A DNA stretch of 64,000 nt from assembly GCF_002250055.1 (NCBI RefSeq), contig NZ_CP018866.1, forward strand, positions 4,522,869 through 4,586,868, in the 5' to 3' direction. Origin of the DNA: Sutcliffiella cohnii (GTDB lineage Bacteria > Bacillota > Bacilli > Bacillales > Bacillaceae_I). The translations under genes and the position numbers were made by a program. The notes beneath the pieces were generated by a model that was not told the origin of the DNA, did not search any database, and saw nothing but the letters and a program-made list of their open reading frames with translations. Numbering within the stretch: position 1 is the first letter of the stretch; each line of letters starts with the position of its first letter. Below are positions 62,253 to 64,000 of the stretch, in pieces.

Positions 62253-63095
62253 ATCCGATGTATTTAATATTTCTAAAAGGCGATTTAAATCATCATCGGA
62301 ATAAAATTCTATTTCAATTTTCCCTTTATTTTTATTTCTTTTTATATTAACAGGTGTACCAAAGCGACTTCGTAGTAAAGATTCATTTTGCTTTATAAAT
62401 GGATCCTTCACCTTTTTTTCTAATGTTTCACGTGAAACATTTTCATTCACTTGTTGAACAAGTTGCTCTAACTGTCTTACATTTAAATGATCACCTAACG
62501 TTTTTTCAACAATAGGCTTTATTTTTTCTTTTTTCTTTACTGCTAGTAACGCCCTACCGTGACCCATCGAGAGTTTCCCATCAGACATTAATTCTTGTAC
62601 ATATTTAGGAAGTGCTAATAATCTAACATGGTTCGCGATATGAGGACGACTTTTACCAAGTCTACTTGCAAGCTGCTCTTGAGTTAAGTTCAACTTATTC
62701 ATTAATATTTGGTATGCACTAGCTTCTTCTATTGGAGTTAAATCTTCACGTTGTAGATTTTCTAATAAGGCTAGTTCCATCATTTGCTGTTCAGTAAATT
62801 CCCGAACTATTACAGGCACTTTATCTAACTTTGCTTCTTTAGCAGCACGGAATCTCCGTTCACCCGCAACAATCTCATAACCTTTTATACTTTTTCTTAC
62901 GATTATTGGCTGCAATATTCCGTGTTCGATAATAGAATCTCTTAATTCTTCAATTGCTTCTCGATCGAATACTTTTCGAGGTTGATAAGGGTTCGGTCGA
63001 ACTTCCTTTAAACTAATCTCTTGAACTACTTCATCTTCTGAAGATTCAATAGAAGGAAATAAAGCATTGATTCCTTTTCCCAGCCCTTTAGCCAT
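62241..63095 (-). CDS. parB: Chromosome-partitioning protein ParB (Spo0J)
   Basis: 284 aa from the ATG at 63095 (AGGAAGTGA). CTPase motifs of ParB: '[10 protein letters not shown]' (box I), '[14 protein letters not shown]' (box II), then the HTH '[23 protein letters not shown]', and the C-terminal dimer domain. Loads at parS, slides as a clamp and recruits SMC. The gene itself holds one parS (62424-62439), encoding 'NVSRETL', as in B. subtilis. Overlaps parA by 8 bp. Confidence 0.98.
   Translation of the reverse strand: MAKGLGKGINALFPSIESSEDEVVQEISLKEVRPNPYQPRKVFDREAIEELRDSIIEHGILQPIIVRKSIKGYEIVAGERRFRAAKEAKLDKVPVIVREFTEQQMMELALLENLQREDLTPIEEASAYQILMNKLNLTQEQLASRLGKSRPHIANHVRLLALPKYVQELMSDGKLSMGHGRALLAVKKKEKIKPIVEKTLGDHLNVRQLEQLVQQVNENVSRETLEKKVKDPFIKQNESLLRSRFGTPVNIKRNKNKGKIEIEFYSDDDLNRLLEILNTSDETI
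62424..62439. promoter_or_regulatory. parS site, copy 2, within parB
   Basis: TGTTTCACGTGAAACA, exact palindrome, in the coding sequence of parB. Same placement as in B. subtilis spo0J. Confidence 0.96.
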
Positions 63096-63849
63096 GAGCA
63101 ATCACTTCCTTTGCTAAATCAATATATACTTCAGCTCCGCGTGATTTTGGATCATAAATAATAATAGGTTCTCCATGACTTGGCGCTTCACTTAATCGTA
63201 CATTTCTTGGGATGATTGTTTTATAAACTTTATCCTGGAAATACTTTTTCACTTCTTCAATTACTTGAATACCTAAGTTTGTTCTCGCGTCAAGCATTGT
63301 TAATAGTACACCATCAATCATTAACTCTGTATTCAAGTGTTTTTGAACTAATCGCACAGTGTTTAACAGCTGACTTAAGCCTTCTAGTGCGTAATATTCA
63401 CATTGAACAGGGATAATAACAGAGTCAGATGCGGTTAGTGCGTTGATTGTTAATAATCCTAAAGAAGGTGGACAATCAATGATGACATAGTCATATTGTT
63501 GTTTTACTTCATCTAGTGCTCTTTTTAGACGTACTTCCCTTGAAATAGTTGAAACTAATTCTATTTCTGCCCCCGCTAATTGAATGGTAGCAGGTATTAT
63601 AGATAAGTTCTCTACTTTTGTTGGAATGATGACATTTTTTGCTTCGACATCATCTACTAAAATATCATAAATACATTGTTCTACTTCTGATTTATCGACA
63701 CCGACACCACTAGTAGCGTTTCCTTGTGGATCAACGTCAACGAGAAGTACCTTTTTTCCTATGTATGCTATACATGCTCCTAGATTAACAGATGTAGTCG
63801 TTTTACCGACTCCACCCTTTTGGTTAGCAATAGCAATAATTTTGCCCAT
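63088..63849 (-). CDS. parA: Chromosome-partitioning ATPase ParA (Soj)
   Basis: 253 aa from the ATG at 63849 (AGGTAGGTG). Deviant Walker A '[17 protein letters not shown]' with the signature Lys, '[14 protein letters not shown]', and '[15 protein letters not shown]'. Length of the chromosomal Soj type, with no N-terminal HTH. Controls DnaA activity and origin segregation with ParB. noc should follow beyond the right edge; 63850-64000 shows no coding start. Confidence 0.98.
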   Translation of the reverse strand: MGKIIAIANQKGGVGKTTTSVNLGACIAYIGKKVLLVDVDPQGNATSGVGVDKSEVEQCIYDILVDDVEAKNVIIPTKVENLSIIPATIQLAGAEIELVSTISREVRLKRALDEVKQQYDYVIIDCPPSLGLLTINALTASDSVIIPVQCEYYALEGLSQLLNTVRLVQKHLNTELMIDGVLLTMLDARTNLGIQVIEEVKKYFQDKVYKTIIPRNVRLSEAPSHGEPIIIYDPKSRGAEVYIDLAKEVIAHG

Positions 63850-64000
63850 GCTGGCACCTACCTTCAAGATAAAACATACTTTTAATAGTTACTTTTTTTA
63901 TTTTATCATGAATTAACAGAAAGTTAACTTGTTTTTCATCGAAATATAATGGAAACACGAAATTTTTATATAGTTGTTATTAAATCGTTATCGAAATGAA

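Overview
The window is chromosomal DNA of an aerobic, endospore-forming, low-GC member of the Bacillaceae. Evidence: AT-rich intergenic DNA, AGGAGG-type ribosome sites, yyaC and DUF3231 (sporulation-associated), a complete walRKHIJ operon, two ParB/parS sites, and the conserved block parA-parB / yyaC / ychF / rpsF-ssb-rpsR / yybS / gdpP / rplI / dnaC / purA / tRNAs / walRKHIJ / htrC / yyzF / rlmH that lies beside the replication origin in Bacillus. I cannot name the species from sequence alone.

1-38.7 kb is accessory and metabolic. It begins with the end of a BmpA-type nucleoside ABC operon. Next come nsrR/hmp (nitric oxide sensing and detoxification, divergent, with a duplicated operator), an MFS efflux pump, a cupin, a DUF3231 protein and rluF. 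At 7.8-18.4 kb lies a peptide-type ABC transporter with an IclR regulator, an M20 deacylase, a DUF1177 protein, an M29/NicX-like metalloprotein and a nitrilase-type amidase. This looks like an uncharacterised uptake-and-catabolism cluster, and three copies of one operator-like sequence sit in its divergent control region. Then follow a MetNPQ-type transporter, a HAD phosphatase, a BASS/ACR3-like transporter, a LysR regulator, a CofE-like ligase, an ArgO-type exporter, a methyltransferase, proBA under a proline-type T-box, two DUF2294/MpsC-like proteins, a sensor-kinase-like protein lacking its phospho-acceptor His, cstA, and a chromosomal actin-like ParM/ParR pair with a repeat-rich putative centromere.

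38.7-64 kb is the origin-proximal core, nearly all on the minus strand: rlmH, yyzF (flanked by six DnaA-box-like sequences), htrC, walJIHKR, a GC-rich repeat element, a LysM/G5/M23 endopeptidase, a Phe-Asp-Glu-Lys tRNA operon, purA (PurR boxes), dnaC, rplI, gdpP, yybS, rpsR-ssb-rpsF (S6:S18 leader), ychF, yyzM, a YkvI-like permease, yyaC, a DUF554 protein, parB and parA.

The most unusual structure is at 49,357-49,892. Upstream of the intact tRNA-Lys lie three copies of exactly its first 26 nucleotides, each joined to a ~150-nt body in the order A-B-A. The A copies are identical. A and B differ, but two helices are kept by compensatory base changes, which suggests a selected, structured RNA built on tRNA 5' halves.
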